From: Campylorhamphus procurvoides
Taxonomy: Eukaryota; Chordata; Aves; Passeriformes; Dendrocolaptidae
Reading direction: 5' to 3'
DNA length: 64,000 nt
Assembly (NCBI GenBank): GCA_013396655.1
Contig: WBMV01006647.1
Location: forward strand, 2,141,938 to 2,205,937
Part shown: one piece after another, positions 35,346-47,400 of the stretch
Layout of the letters: each line of letters begins with the position of its first letter
How positions within the stretch are numbered: the first letter of the stretch is position 1
The notes under the pieces: model-generated
What the model was told of the DNA's origin: nothing
The model's database searches: none
Seen by the model: only the letters and a program-made list of their open reading frames with translations
Program-made: the position numbers and the translations under genes

Positions 35346-38300
35346 TTTGTCAATTGGATTCCTGTGATCGAGCACTGGAGAAGACTCTTCCAATCAGGAC
35401 TTGCTGGAAGCCATTGGCACAGATGTTACCCGTGCAGGACCACTGGTTTTGATGTTCATGATATTCTCAATGGGAAGCATTAAAATGGACTTGGCAGATT
35501 TTGTTTGCTCCGCTCTTACCATCCTGATGAGTTCTGTTTTATCTTGGCTATCCCATTAAAACAAGCAGACGAGTTCCAAACATGTTCAGCTTCAGCATAA
35601 TCCTCTCACAGGGATGCAGGCTGAAAACTGCAGGTGATTAACACCAGTACCTGAATAAACGACCTACCCTTGGGCTGTATTGTTTACATACCTTGATTAA
35701 TGAAAAATAGAAGAAAGGTAATGCTTTTATGCTATAGCCATGTCCATCTAATATGGCAGCTAGAGAGTAAAGATAATGTAAAAGGCAGCAAGATGATACT
35801 TTTGAAGGGTTAGGAGAAGGAAGGGTGGCAAAGAAAGTCTGGAGAAGACAAATCTCCTCTCATTTCCAAGAACTCTTTAGTTCTTTGAAACTGCACTGAT
35901 TGGGCCTGTCCACTGCAGTCCATGGTGGTACCCTCTGACCCAGAGCTTGTAATGGGGCCTGAGATTAGGTGAGGTCAGATACGTGCATGAGATCATTCCT
36001 CAACATTCAAACAACATTGGAGCTGCTACGACACTTCAGAAGGGCTGCATTTCATCTCATACTTGTTTGGCCACCGATGATAAGTAATAGTTCTGTTATT
36101 TCACAGAACTGTAGGTAAGTTTTTCTGTCTGTGTGATAGCTCCTCTGGAAAGTTCAGTCCTTCATCAGTAGAAGAGGCTTTGTCTGTTGAGAATTTTCTC
36201 TGATTCCTTTTCACATCATCTCAAAAATAATCTGTTGGGCTTTCTTTTTTTAACAGAATATCTATTTTATTTGTCAGTATTTTTTTCAGATATATTTCAG
36301 ACCCATCTCTTTTCCTCTGCCCTCCTATTTCCCATTAGTTCTCACAATAACATGCCTTGATTGTTCTGTTCTGATCACCCTGGCAGTACATCAACTATTT
36401 CCCTTAGGAAATGCATTACTTCTTCCAGGAAAGGAAGAAAATAGGGAAAAAATATTATATTTCCATTATATTTCTAAAACAATCTAAATTATCTGCTTCA
36501 GTACATGTGTAGACAGTGCAGCAGAACAGAGTCAAGCCTGTTTTCTCTTGTTTCAGAGATTTTCCATTATTGTGTATCTTGATCATTTCTTTAAGCGAAG
36601 AAACTTCTGCAGAAAATGTCACCCAGAATCCCTCTATTTCTCCATTTTGTGTCATCAGAAATATTTGGTACATCAACGCCATTTCATCCTGAAACTGTAC
36701 TAATCCACATATTATTAATTTAAGTGTTTCCTCAATCCTGCTTAGGAGGACTTTGGTAAAAGATCCTCTGGCTGTTATTCAACACGCTTATTCTGCTAAT
36801 ATTTTCATGATTATCCCATTCTCTCTCTTTTGGATGAGAATTAGGATTTAATCTCCAACTACTCTGGAACCTTCTCACCCTTTCAAATATCCCAGGGGAT
36901 CTTTCATAATTCAGTTACTGTTCCCCCGCAGCTCTAGCTGTGAAAGCTCAGGAAAAGCTGCTTAGCAAATAAGTGAGCTCACTTTGGAAAAAAGGGATTG
37001 CTGGATTCACCAGGCTTTTATGTTTGACACATCAGTACCACCTGTCCCTTACTGGGGTCTCCAGTTCCTTCACTTCCTCGCGGCATTTACATCAGCAAAG
37101 ATGGGTTGTCAACCAAGAAGTGGCATGAGCCATAGATCCTGCCCTGTGCTTTCCACCCATGTGTTTGTAAAGTCTTTTAGCGTGTTTCTGTTTTCTCTCC
37201 TGCAAGACGCTTTTAGCACTTACCCTGTTTAATATCCTCTGAGCATTCAAGAGGCAGCAGCTTTACATCAGAAAAGGTTTATAACTAAGTACAAGTAGTG
37301 AAATGTTGCCATCTTTCCACAGCGGAGTGGCAAATCCTTGGACTGGGACAATGCCTGGAGCCATTAGTGGGGATGGAAGAGGGAAAACTGCTGGGTTTAT
37401 TCCAAGCTTTCTGGCACGGTGATGTTATAAAGCCTCTGGCCACCGCCCCAACAACCTACAGTGTTTTGGCACTTGTATGTTCAGACAGAACAACTGATGC
37501 TGCCCACAGAAGCAGAATTAGTGTCTTCCCCTGCAGATACAGAAGTGAAGGAATCCCAAGAACATACATGGAAACACAGAACCATTAAGGTCCATATAGA
37601 AATTGAATCCCAGACAATGCACCTTCTTGATGGAGATCCCATCTGAAAATTAGGGATAAAAAGCACCACGAGGCCACAGTTCATGCTGCTGGTCCACCAC
37701 TAAAATGGCTAAAAACATTCATCACCGGGACACATATATTTTAAAAAATGGACAAATGCTTTCTGCTTCGACACCGTTAGCCCATTTTCAAAAGTCAAAA
37801 TGGTTGTACATTCTGTTAATGTGTTACTGGAATAAAATCATGCTACACATTTAGGGCTGGATTATGTGGAGAGCAGCCAATACTTGTAGCATTGATTACA
37901 AGGTCTATGCCTAAGTAGTTCTCTTCCTGATTTATGAGCCAGGCATTATCATTCATTGAGTGACAGAGTAAGCTACTAGATTTGTTAATTGGACAATAAA
38001 CCATACTTTCATTCTCCTGTTCTAGAATTTTTCATTAAAAAGAGACATATCTAACATTTAATGAAATGCTTAAATAAATAAATGGGTACAGAAGTGTTGA
38101 ATGTAGACCCTTTGCTTGTTTCAGTGGAAAAGAGAAGTGTACAGTGTCTTTATTAATTAGGCTGGCAAAATGTAATTAAAGGTCTGTAAACTCTATGAGG
38201 AAGTTAACCAGCCTTGTAATAAATACCAATTTATAGGTATAGTAGGTCAGCTGGTATTAAATAAAGAGGTAACCTGCGTAGGGACTCATTTTTAACAAGG

Positions 38301-38729
38301 AGACAACATAAATAAGTTATCATCATGAAAAATACAGCTGACCTTGCAGATTCAAAGGCAGCAGATTGCAATGTTTTCACAGGATCACATAGTTTTTTAT
38401 CTCCTAGCAACTGTATGTCATTTACATATTTTACTACATCGAACATCATCTTAAAGAGATTTCCTGATGACTGGTGTTGGAAAAGAGCCATTGTAGTGTA
38501 GTGCCTGGAAGACTGTTGTTTTTTATAACTGTGCTTAATGTCTTTATGGGAAGCTCTGAAGTGACATAAGAGGTTTGGGTGTACAGAATTTGATATTACA
38601 AGCACTTTTAGATTTTTTTTTTGTGGTGTTTACAAAAACATGGGGATCTGAGTTCAAGAACTGGCATGTCTTCTGCTACATCAGTCTGAGAGGCACCAGT
38701 ATGCAGATATACATATCCAAAGTGTGTGT

Positions 38730-38756
38730 GCATATAATATATATAATTATATATGC
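38730..38756. repeat. AT-rich imperfect palindrome
   Basis: GCATATA at the left and TATATGC at the right enclose an alternating AT core, so the segment can fold on itself. Probably microsatellite-derived. Confidence 0.6.
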
Positions 38757-39689
38757 ATTTTCTATATTAAAAATGTAAGAATTTTCTTCATTTGTTCTGT
38801 TCATTAATTGTCTTATGGCTTCTGCAATAGCAGGGCTTCAGTTAGCACATGGGGCTCCCAGCAATGGCAAGGGAAGGAATCCAGGGCCGTGCTCTGGCAT
38901 GGGTAGTTGTGTTTCTGCCTGAAAGATCAGACATGAACTCAGCTATTTGTGTAGGAAATCTTCCCTTCTTGTGCCACTAATGGTAGTAGGTGGTGAAATT
39001 TCAGAAACCATGAAGAAAACCAGGAAAATACTAGATCTAGATGCAGACTTCATCTAAAATATATGAGGAAGGCTGAAAGTTTGTTGTTACATCATCTGTG
39101 CAGGCTTCTCTTTTCTGTGGCTGAGAAGCAGAATGACTCCTGTCAGGATCTGAGCTGCTGTGAGGAAACAAGGGCAGGATAGATCCTCTCTCTGTTGCAC
39201 ATGGGAAATGATTTGAGCTCGTTTGAGCCTCATCACCTGAGCCCATGAAATCACAAGCACTCAGAGATAAATCTGACATGAGCAGAACTCAAAGGCTAAA
39301 AATCTCTTCACTCACAGGAAGAAATGTTAGGGAATGTGAAAGCAGATCTTGTGTTTGCAGAAGTTTTTCTGATGACTGAGGGCTGGATGAAGAGAACAAG
39401 AGAGTAAAGACATCTGTAGCAAAGCTGGAATCAGGCCGGCATCACCTGCAGAGAGCCAGGGAAACAACTTGGGATTCAGTTTCATGGAACAAAATGCAGG
39501 CATTTAAATGCTGAGCTCTGGCTTTTCCCTGTGATCCGTGCTGGAAAGCTGTGCCATCCGGCTGGAAACTACCCCAGGCTGATCCACTGGCACAGGCTAT
39601 CCAGCATCACTTCTTAGGTGCTCTGAAGTTCCACAGTGAGCCCAAGATGTGAGCATGGCACCCACCCCTGCCATTAAGGCTTCAGTTGT

Positions 39690-40560
39690 GGTCTCTATAA
39701 ATCACTCTTCGGCCCCACCAATTTTCTATCAATGTAATTGATTGTGTGCTCCTTCCTCTCTCCCGGCAATTCCCTGTAATCAATTACAGCGTCCCAGTCA
39801 GAGCAGTTGCTTTGGGAAATTTGTGAGATGACACAGACCTCATGCAAGCTGTACAAAATTACCAATTATGGAACTACACAATCTTTTCTAGGATGCCATA
39901 AAGTGTCGTTATTTACCCTAGAAAGAGAATGTCTAAACAGATCGGTTTCTCATCAAATGCCATTGCTCAGGGATCTGAAAAATATGGAAATGCCTGAGTT
40001 TAAATCATCCGTATGCCTGAAACAGCATAAGAAATTAGTTTCTTGAGCTATTTTTATTTTTTTTTTCTAGCTTACAGCTAAATCATGTATTATGGTGAAT
40101 CATTAACTACTGACTTTTATAGCTAATCCTTATATAGCCCATTTTTAGCTTCGAAGATATTTTTGAAATACAAGATTTTATAGACCACAAATATGCATCA
40201 GACAATGCAATTACCTGTTTTCAACATGTCTCCAAGTTTAGTCTTTCTCTGGAGGAAATATAGCGAGAGGCTGACCTTTATTTATAGTGTGCTTTGTACT
40301 GTTCTTTGATTCATTCCGCGGCCTCACCTTCATGGGGAGTGATTTTCCCATCATTTGGGAGAGATGCACAATTCAATTCCTGCTGTACATAAAATCCCCG
40401 CCGATTTGCCGAGTGGACCGAAATAGCCTACATCTGCAATACCAAATGCTCTGCCTTCCCTCCTGTCACCAGGGAGGGGACAAATCAGCTCAAACTGATT
40501 CCTGTCAGGGTAAGATTGGAGGGACAAACTTGTTTGCTTGCTACATTGCAATTGAGAATG
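39690..40560. promoter_or_regulatory. Possible regulatory element cluster
   Basis: A stretch that looks less decayed than its surroundings. It has TAATTGATTG at 39735-39744 and the perfect palindrome TAATCAATTA (TAAT-N2-ATTA, a site type bound by paired-class homeodomain dimers) at 39777-39786, 32 bases apart edge to edge. Further right, 40310-40440 contains several CpGs (for example 'ccgccgatttgccgag') in an otherwise CpG-poor window. No coding frame is recognisable. These are features often seen in conserved vertebrate enhancers, but conservation cannot be tested here, and AT-rich homeodomain sites also arise by chance. Confidence 0.3.
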
Positions 40561-43500
40561 AGGCAGGCCTTTAAACTCCAATGTAAGTTCTCCTGTAATT
40601 TCTTTGTACGGAAATGCAGATAATCAAATCTTTCTCTTGCCAGAGACAATGTAATTTTATGCTTTGATTTATTCTGAAGCATTCGATTTATAGCTCTCCC
40701 TAACCCCGAAGGGTCCTGTTGGAATTGAATAAAGCAGTGGATAACATCCCAATTAGAGTTTTCTGTGGGGAGCTAAAATAAATAAAGGAAACTCTGCCAA
40801 AGAGATCCTTAGTGAAACCTGGGGCTCGTAGGTGTTGTAGCACATGTAATTCTTAGTGACAGTGACAAAATACAGATAAAACTGAGGATGTAAATAGAAA
40901 AGTATCTGCGTTTAACTCTGTATTGTATGGAGCAATGCAGGAACCTCCATTGGGTCCACTTGAAGCCTATGGGATCTCTGCTGCCAGGAGAAAATGCCTG
41001 GCATGGCCGAAGGCTGAAGAGAGGGTGTCCTGCTGAAATGGATAGTAAAATAAAATAGGAAAGGAGTGTGGCAGAGCAGGAGTGAGATGGGTGGTGCAGC
41101 TACCACCTTCATACCTGGAAGTGGGCAACAGGGACAGCTGGGCACAGCCTGGTTTGGGGCTCTCAGGTGACAGATTGCTCTGGGACCCACCTGAGCTGAA
41201 GGAGACACGTCATACAATAATAAAAATAATAATGAGATGTTTTGGGGAAAGGGATTCATCTAAAAGTGGAAAATGTCCCTGCCCTGCAGCAGGGCAGGGC
41301 AGCAATGAGCCAGGGAGTGAAGTCTGGCAAGACCTTTGGTTCTTTGTGAGACAGACATCAGGGGACACAAGGGGATTTTAAAGACTTAATTTCAGCTTGT
41401 CAAGTGTCACACAAGTGTCCAAATCCTGCTTAAAGTTCTCTTTCTAATCTTATCTTCCACACAACAGAGTAAAAGGACCAATAAAAGTGTGCTGAAAGAT
41501 ACAGCTGTGGTTTTGATTGCTCCCGTCTCAAGAACCTCTCAGAATTACTTACAACTCAGTTTATCCTCTCCATTATATTCAGAAATGCTTCACAAAATTT
41601 GTTTTCTAAGAAAAGTGAAAAGACCCCATTGCAGTTCAGACAGGTGTACATTAGTATTGAATGATTTGATTTAGACTGACAATTTGAGATGCTTCAGTTA
41701 AACTTCAACTGTCTGAAGCAAAATTGTTTCCATTTTTTAAGGAAAGGATGACAAAAATCAAACTCTCTGGAAGTTTTCTTTGCTCTCAAACTTTACAAGT
41801 AGCTTTGATTTTGTGAGTTTTGGGGGCTCGTGTCTATGGTTTGATCAGGGTTAATATAGGTCTGTATGTAGATGATACCTTTGTACCTCCATGGGTTCCT
41901 TTGTGGTAGTCAGGGAACCAAGGATTTGATCTGTTTTAATCTATCAAAAAATAAAAGAAAGAAAAAATAAGATTAAAAAAGAATTCTTTCAGCTGGGATA
42001 GCTGCTGGATGTGGCTGGTTTCAGAGGATGGGAGCCTGGAGCTGGAAGCAGGGGCAGAGCAGGATTGCTGCAGGGATCTGGATTGCTGTGGGGTCAGATT
42101 GAAACTGTGTCCTTGGCTGGGAATGGAATGGAGCTCACAGGAGTGGGGTGAGATGTTCTGGGTTCATGTCACCTGTGATATGTGATGTTAAAGAGGTTCC
42201 ATCTCACCCATGTGTTGGTGCCCAGGTCTTGCTGGGCCAACTTCCAAAAAGATAATAACTGGGTCTAGAAATGGAAAGGATAAAAATTGACTCATGTTGA
42301 AGCTGATGTTTTAATCTTTTTGAGATGGTGGACGTAAAACTAACAAAAAATGTGAGTTTAAGCTTAAGTCCTGCCTTGTAAAGCTAATGCAGGTGCTTCA
42401 TTCTCATACGCAGATGCACCAGCAAGGCTGGGAGCATTATGCAGTAGATGGTGGGTAATGATGCTTTAAGGGAGTGAATATAACATTTTTGAATTTTGCA
42501 CAGCTCTCCTTTTTGTTCTTTGTGGACAGGAAAACAATTAGACCTGCAAAGCTCTACGATGAAGCTTTGGGATAAAGCGACATATCAAGTGCCTTTTCTC
42601 ACGGCGAGGTTAAAGCCTTGTGGGTAAACTTTTAAATAAACAGAAGATTTATTCACAGTAGTTGGGTGCCTTTCTTCCAAACTGAAGGCATCCTTTTAAT
42701 AAAAATTATCCAGTTCCTCCTGTCCCCATGGGCTCTGAGGGTGTGTGTCTGCAGGGGCGAGTGCAGGGAGCGCGTTCCCGCTGCCTTTGGATGCCTCACA
42801 AGTCTTTCTGTGTGTGCCTTAATAGCCTTCTGAGGGAACTGAAGTCTCATTTTGTGTGACTCTGAATTTAAATCCAGGTCACAGAGATGTTAAATAGCAA
42901 ATGACACATTTACTGTGCCACCCAGCTGCCTTCTATAATGCAGCAGGAATGCTCTCTGAGCAGGGAGAGTATGCCAATATTAACTTACATACAGGTTGTT
43001 TTGTTGTGGATGCTAATGTTAAAAAAAGGAAAAAAAAAAGAAAGAGATGCTGCTCACATTTAAATAGCTACTTATTCCCTTTGCACCTTCTCTCCTGAAG
43101 TGCTAGCGCACTTTCCTGAGTGAAGAATTCCTAAAACATTAATTCTTTTTGGTTCAGGCTTTTACATTTATGTTTATTATACCAAAAGCCCCATTCTGGT
43201 TTCCAGGCCACCAGAAATCAAGATGATACTGTCAATATGCTGTTCTAACTCCTGTGCTTAGTTAGAAACTCGAATTAACTCTTCGGTTTATGATCCTGTC
43301 CGTAATATTCTCCTTTTGTAAAGGCACATACTTTATTTCTCTGGGAGGAAAGCAGTTTGACAGAGGCTGCTGCATTATTGCAGCCTTACTAGCAAATAAT
43401 GAAGTTGGACACCTGCATTCTGTACAAAAAGGCTTTTATCAGGCAGATGGAGAATGTACTGCAGGGCATCAAAAACGCTCATCACGAGACAGAAAAGATG

Positions 43501-44343
43501 GGGGTTTTGGGGTATTCGCTACACAGATGTCCTTTCTGGGATAGGATTGCAAAATACAGACCCAAACAGCAGCTACATTGACTTTTGACCAATAGATGGA
43601 GACAAAAAGGGTTTTTCTTCATTAACCTGGTTTGTTCCTAATGAGAAGGTCAGTTTACCTGCAGTTGCTTCTCTGATAGCGAGTTTGTTCAAAGCAGGTG
43701 GGTGCATTTATTTTTTGCTGTTACATTTGCTTGCTTCATTGGTTGGTTGTTTTTTGTTTTGGGGTTTTTTTTTCCCAATTGACACTATCAGATGAACAAT
43801 TTAGCTCTGCTGATTCTTTCTCAGGCACCATGGTTTGCTTTCCCTGAGTTCATGATGCTGTGGAACAGCTTTTGGGGTTCAGTCCTTCATTTCTTTATAA
43901 CCTCATAACCTTTATAACCACTTTCTGAACTTCAAGTATGGCAATTGTTATCTTGCTAAAACATCAGGACATCGACTTTGCAAGCCCCAAAACCTGCAGC
44001 AGCTCCTCAAGACAGCAGAAACCTTCAGCCCTGGGGTCCTGCAGCTGTCCTCCAGGATACTTTGGAGTACACCCTGGGACTGTCACCCCTCCAGGAGGTG
44101 GACAGAAAGCCAGAGTGACCTGGAGCAAACAGCTGCTGGAGCAAACAGCACCTGACTGCAGCTTTCATCTTGTTAAGTGTGGCTGTTCTACAGCACCACG
44201 TATTTTCTAGGAATTTCACAGGTGTTTATTCCTAAATACAGAACAGCTCAGCCACCAAACCCAAGCCCTTGCTTTCCTTTATGCCTTCAGGCATTTCCAT
44301 GGTGGTGTGTTGCTTAGGCGCAGTTGAAAGCAGAGATGGGAAC
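40561..44343. other. Spacer, no gene identified
   Basis: Unique DNA with a perfect short hairpin at 41277-41299, an A-rich purine run at 43021-43047 and chance frames. No transposable element recognised. Confidence 0.4.
41277..41299. repeat. Perfect GC-rich inverted repeat
   Basis: CCCTGCCCTGC, one A, then its exact complement GCAGGGCAGGG: an 11-bp perfect stem with a one-base centre, in AT-rich spacer. No U-run follows, so it is not a bacterial-type terminator. Confidence 0.9.
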
Positions 44344-44456
44344 CCCTGGTACAGGTTCCCATGGGGGGTGGGGGGTGGATGCCCCATCCCTGCAGTCAAG
44401 GAAGGGTTGGATGGAGCTTTGAGCAACCTGATCTAGTGAAAGCTCTCCCTCCCCGT
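44344..44456 (+). mobile_element. CR1 LINE, truncated at both ends
   Basis: Plus-strand CR1 piece: 'cctggtacaggttccc', 'gatgccccatccctgcag', 'ggttggatggagctttgag' and 'caacctgatctagtgaaag', then an abrupt loss of the expected 'gttggaa...gatgatc' and terminal blocks. The G-run near 44363-44377 sits where other copies read 'agagaagctgtgg' and is an altered part of the element. Confidence 0.88.
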
Positions 44457-47400
44457 GCTTTTTTCTCTGCTCATGTGCCAGTGGTTTTAATTTAAAAGTC
44501 AATCTCATATTGCAACTTACCCACTTCTGAATCTGTCTGCCTTCTAAGACTGATTCATCCCAATATCTAAGTTTGAACTTTCTTTTTCCAGTTACCAGTG
44601 GCATGGGTTAACCTCTTTCTTCTTTCATAGGTGTTCTAACTGCCACATTTCAAGAACACACATTTATTCTTAAATCCTGATTAAGCACTGACACTGTTGT
44701 CTTATAAAACTAATGTAGATAAATGTGTGCTAAGAAGAAAAAAAAACATATAAAAAACCCCAAACCCCAGTACTGTTCTGCCATCTGTTGATTATGTTTT
44801 GCTGTGCTGTAGTGAATTACTACCTATTTCTGATCCTTGAATCTAAACATAATTTCAGTTTAACTCTGATTTCCTCAAACAACAAACTACTGTGTTTAAT
44901 TTATAATTTGCTTCTTATGTATTCTACTCATGGCTGGTGAATATAATTAACATTTTCTTGCAAAAAACCCTGTACTTATAAATATCAAGGCCGTGACACA
45001 CATTATTAATTAAAAAGAAAATAAATGATGGAGGTTGTTGGTTTTGCAAATATATAAATAGCTTACCAAAAATTTGTCATAAATGTTCACCTCCCCTTTC
45101 TAGTAAGTACAAATATATTTATTTTATGTTTATTAGGAAGGGGATGTGGGAATACTGCAGTAGTATTTCAGTATTGCAGTAGGATCAAATGAATGAGACC
45201 TGGAGTCACTGCTCAGTACCAAACAGCCTTTCCCGTGCACACTGTTGGTTTCAATCCTGTGTGTAAGAAGCTTGCATTAAAATATAATTTCTAACCTAGG
45301 ATCAAGACAATCTGGCATCTCTGTCTTTTCACTATGAATTACTTCACCACACAAGCCAGTTTGGATTTCACACAACCTTTGGTGTGTTCACAGGTTGGCA
45401 AATCAACCAACCCACTGCAATAAATTTAAGAAAGTGAAGGCAAATATAATCTGTGCAAAATGGGTTATAACTCGGCCCCTTGGAGTGATTTTGTGAAACC
45501 CTCCCTGTGCCTATGGTGCAAGTCAGCTGTGAGTCCTGCTCCTGTCCTCTAGCTGCTCCTGGTTTCTTTTGGGTTTGTTTAGGACAATTTTCTTGCCCTT
45601 TTTTTTCAAGACTTTGATCCCAGTATCTGTAGGAATTCCCTGGGCAGCTGACAGGGGAAGTTTGCTCATCTTTTCATAATTAAATAAACACAGGAGATCT
45701 AAACACAGAGACACAATTTTGAACTTACCAAACAAGCAACAAAACTCCCTTAAACACAACTAGGATTTTAATTCCCCACTTCCTACTGATCTCAGGCTTC
45801 AGTGATGATGCAGCAGCAGCAGAACGCTATTTAGCTGGGTAGGATGTAAATTTGGGAGAATAAAACATTTTCAAGTGTCTGACTCTTGTTGCTAGAGCTG
45901 CATTTTCCTCTTTTCTCCCTAGCGAGGATTTCTGATGGATTTGCTTATTTTCTTGGTTAGATGGCAGATCCTTGAAACCTTTCTTTTCTGGCCTGCACAA
46001 GCAAGGCTTTTCTTCAATATGAAATATTTATAGAATAAAATACTTACAAAGATGTTAAAGGACATAGAGCATTTAGCCCTCGTCCCAATCTTTCCAATTT
46101 CATTTAACCCCATAAGGGGGCAATTCTGCTGGGAGTTGCCATAGGGTTGTGAGTCAGAAATAAGGTAATGGGCTTCAAAATTGGTGCTCATAGTTTAGCC
46201 CTAAGGGCTAAACCCCTAAATAAGAGGTTTATATAAAAATAACTGCAGGTAGACTCGACAGGCTTGGCTTGAACAATGCAAAGTTTTAGCTTGTTTTCTA
46301 ATGTACCCAGCACCCAATTTTCCATGTGTTATCATGCCTAACTAAATTTGGCCATGAACAAGCCTGGATCAGCTGGGGATTTGATTAGGACAAGAAAATT
46401 AATTGTTACTGGGATTTAGAGTTGATTTGAACCCACTAAGGAGAGGGTAGCCCTATATTTCACCTTGATTAAAGAAAAAAAAAGTCAGGTATTATACAAT
46501 TACAGCAAAAGTGACATTATGATTTATTGTGTCAAACCTTTTCTTCCTTCTTGCAGCACCACAAAGGTCACTGACAAAACAAGTCTGCTGCATAAGATTG
46601 AGAAAGAAACTGGTAGTGTGAATAAAAGCCAGGAATGTCATTTTTAATTTTCAATGTCCCTGCTTTTGTGGCAGGGAGCCAGACCTTAACATTTCACTTG
46701 CACTTAGAAAAATGATGTTCAATGCTTTTCTCACAGGAGCCCAACTGAACTGCCTGGAGAGCTGGGGTCAGGAAGGAGGTGTAGTTTGGGGGATGTTAGA
46801 AAAAATATATGCAAATTTTTTTTATGACATAACCTGCTCTGATGGGATTTCTAGTGATTATTTTTTCAACGCAATTTTATGGCAAAAGTGTAGTGGCACA
46901 TGTTGGCACTGCCCTGCACTGTCACAGAAATTGTTACTAATTGTTCCAGCTCCTTGTGCAATTGGAAACAGGAAGAAATCCAACCACCTGGGCTAAAATA
47001 TTTTGTAAATCAATATTATTTATAAATTAAGAGTATGAATTGCAGAGGAAATGAATGGCAAACTTCTAACAGTCTAAGATGTTTGTCTATGTTGAGTTTC
47101 TTCTGAACTGTATTGCTCAGTTCTTAAGACTATTAGTAGTGTGATTTTAACATAATCTTAGTGATACAGAATTACAGAAGACTTTTGATCCTTAAATAAG
47201 CAAGTCCCTTTGAGTACTTTTGTACATTTCTAATGGTCAATATGATTACCTTTAATGTGACAATGCTCTCTTTGGGATGGAGAACAGCGCAATTGTCATG
47301 CCCCTTTTTTCTCAGGCTTCCCAAGTGTTTTATAAAGCAGCATCTTTCCATGTGAGACCCTGGAGCATGGTAAGCACATACACCAAAGATCATGCAGGTT

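Larger units (their letters stand above)
32253..39689. other. Long spacer with one CpG-dense patch
   Basis: About 7.4 kb of unique DNA. Chance frames are present (32336-32698, 37298-37588, 38231-38605), none with a recognised family. A CpG-dense patch at 35301-35345 stands out against a CpG-poor background. An AT-rich imperfect palindrome lies at 38730-38756. Confidence 0.4.

Noticed and set aside
44363..44377. G-quadruplex candidate
   Set aside because: Only two long G runs separated by one T plus a GG; four separate runs of three or more are not present, and the segment is part of a CR1 copy.
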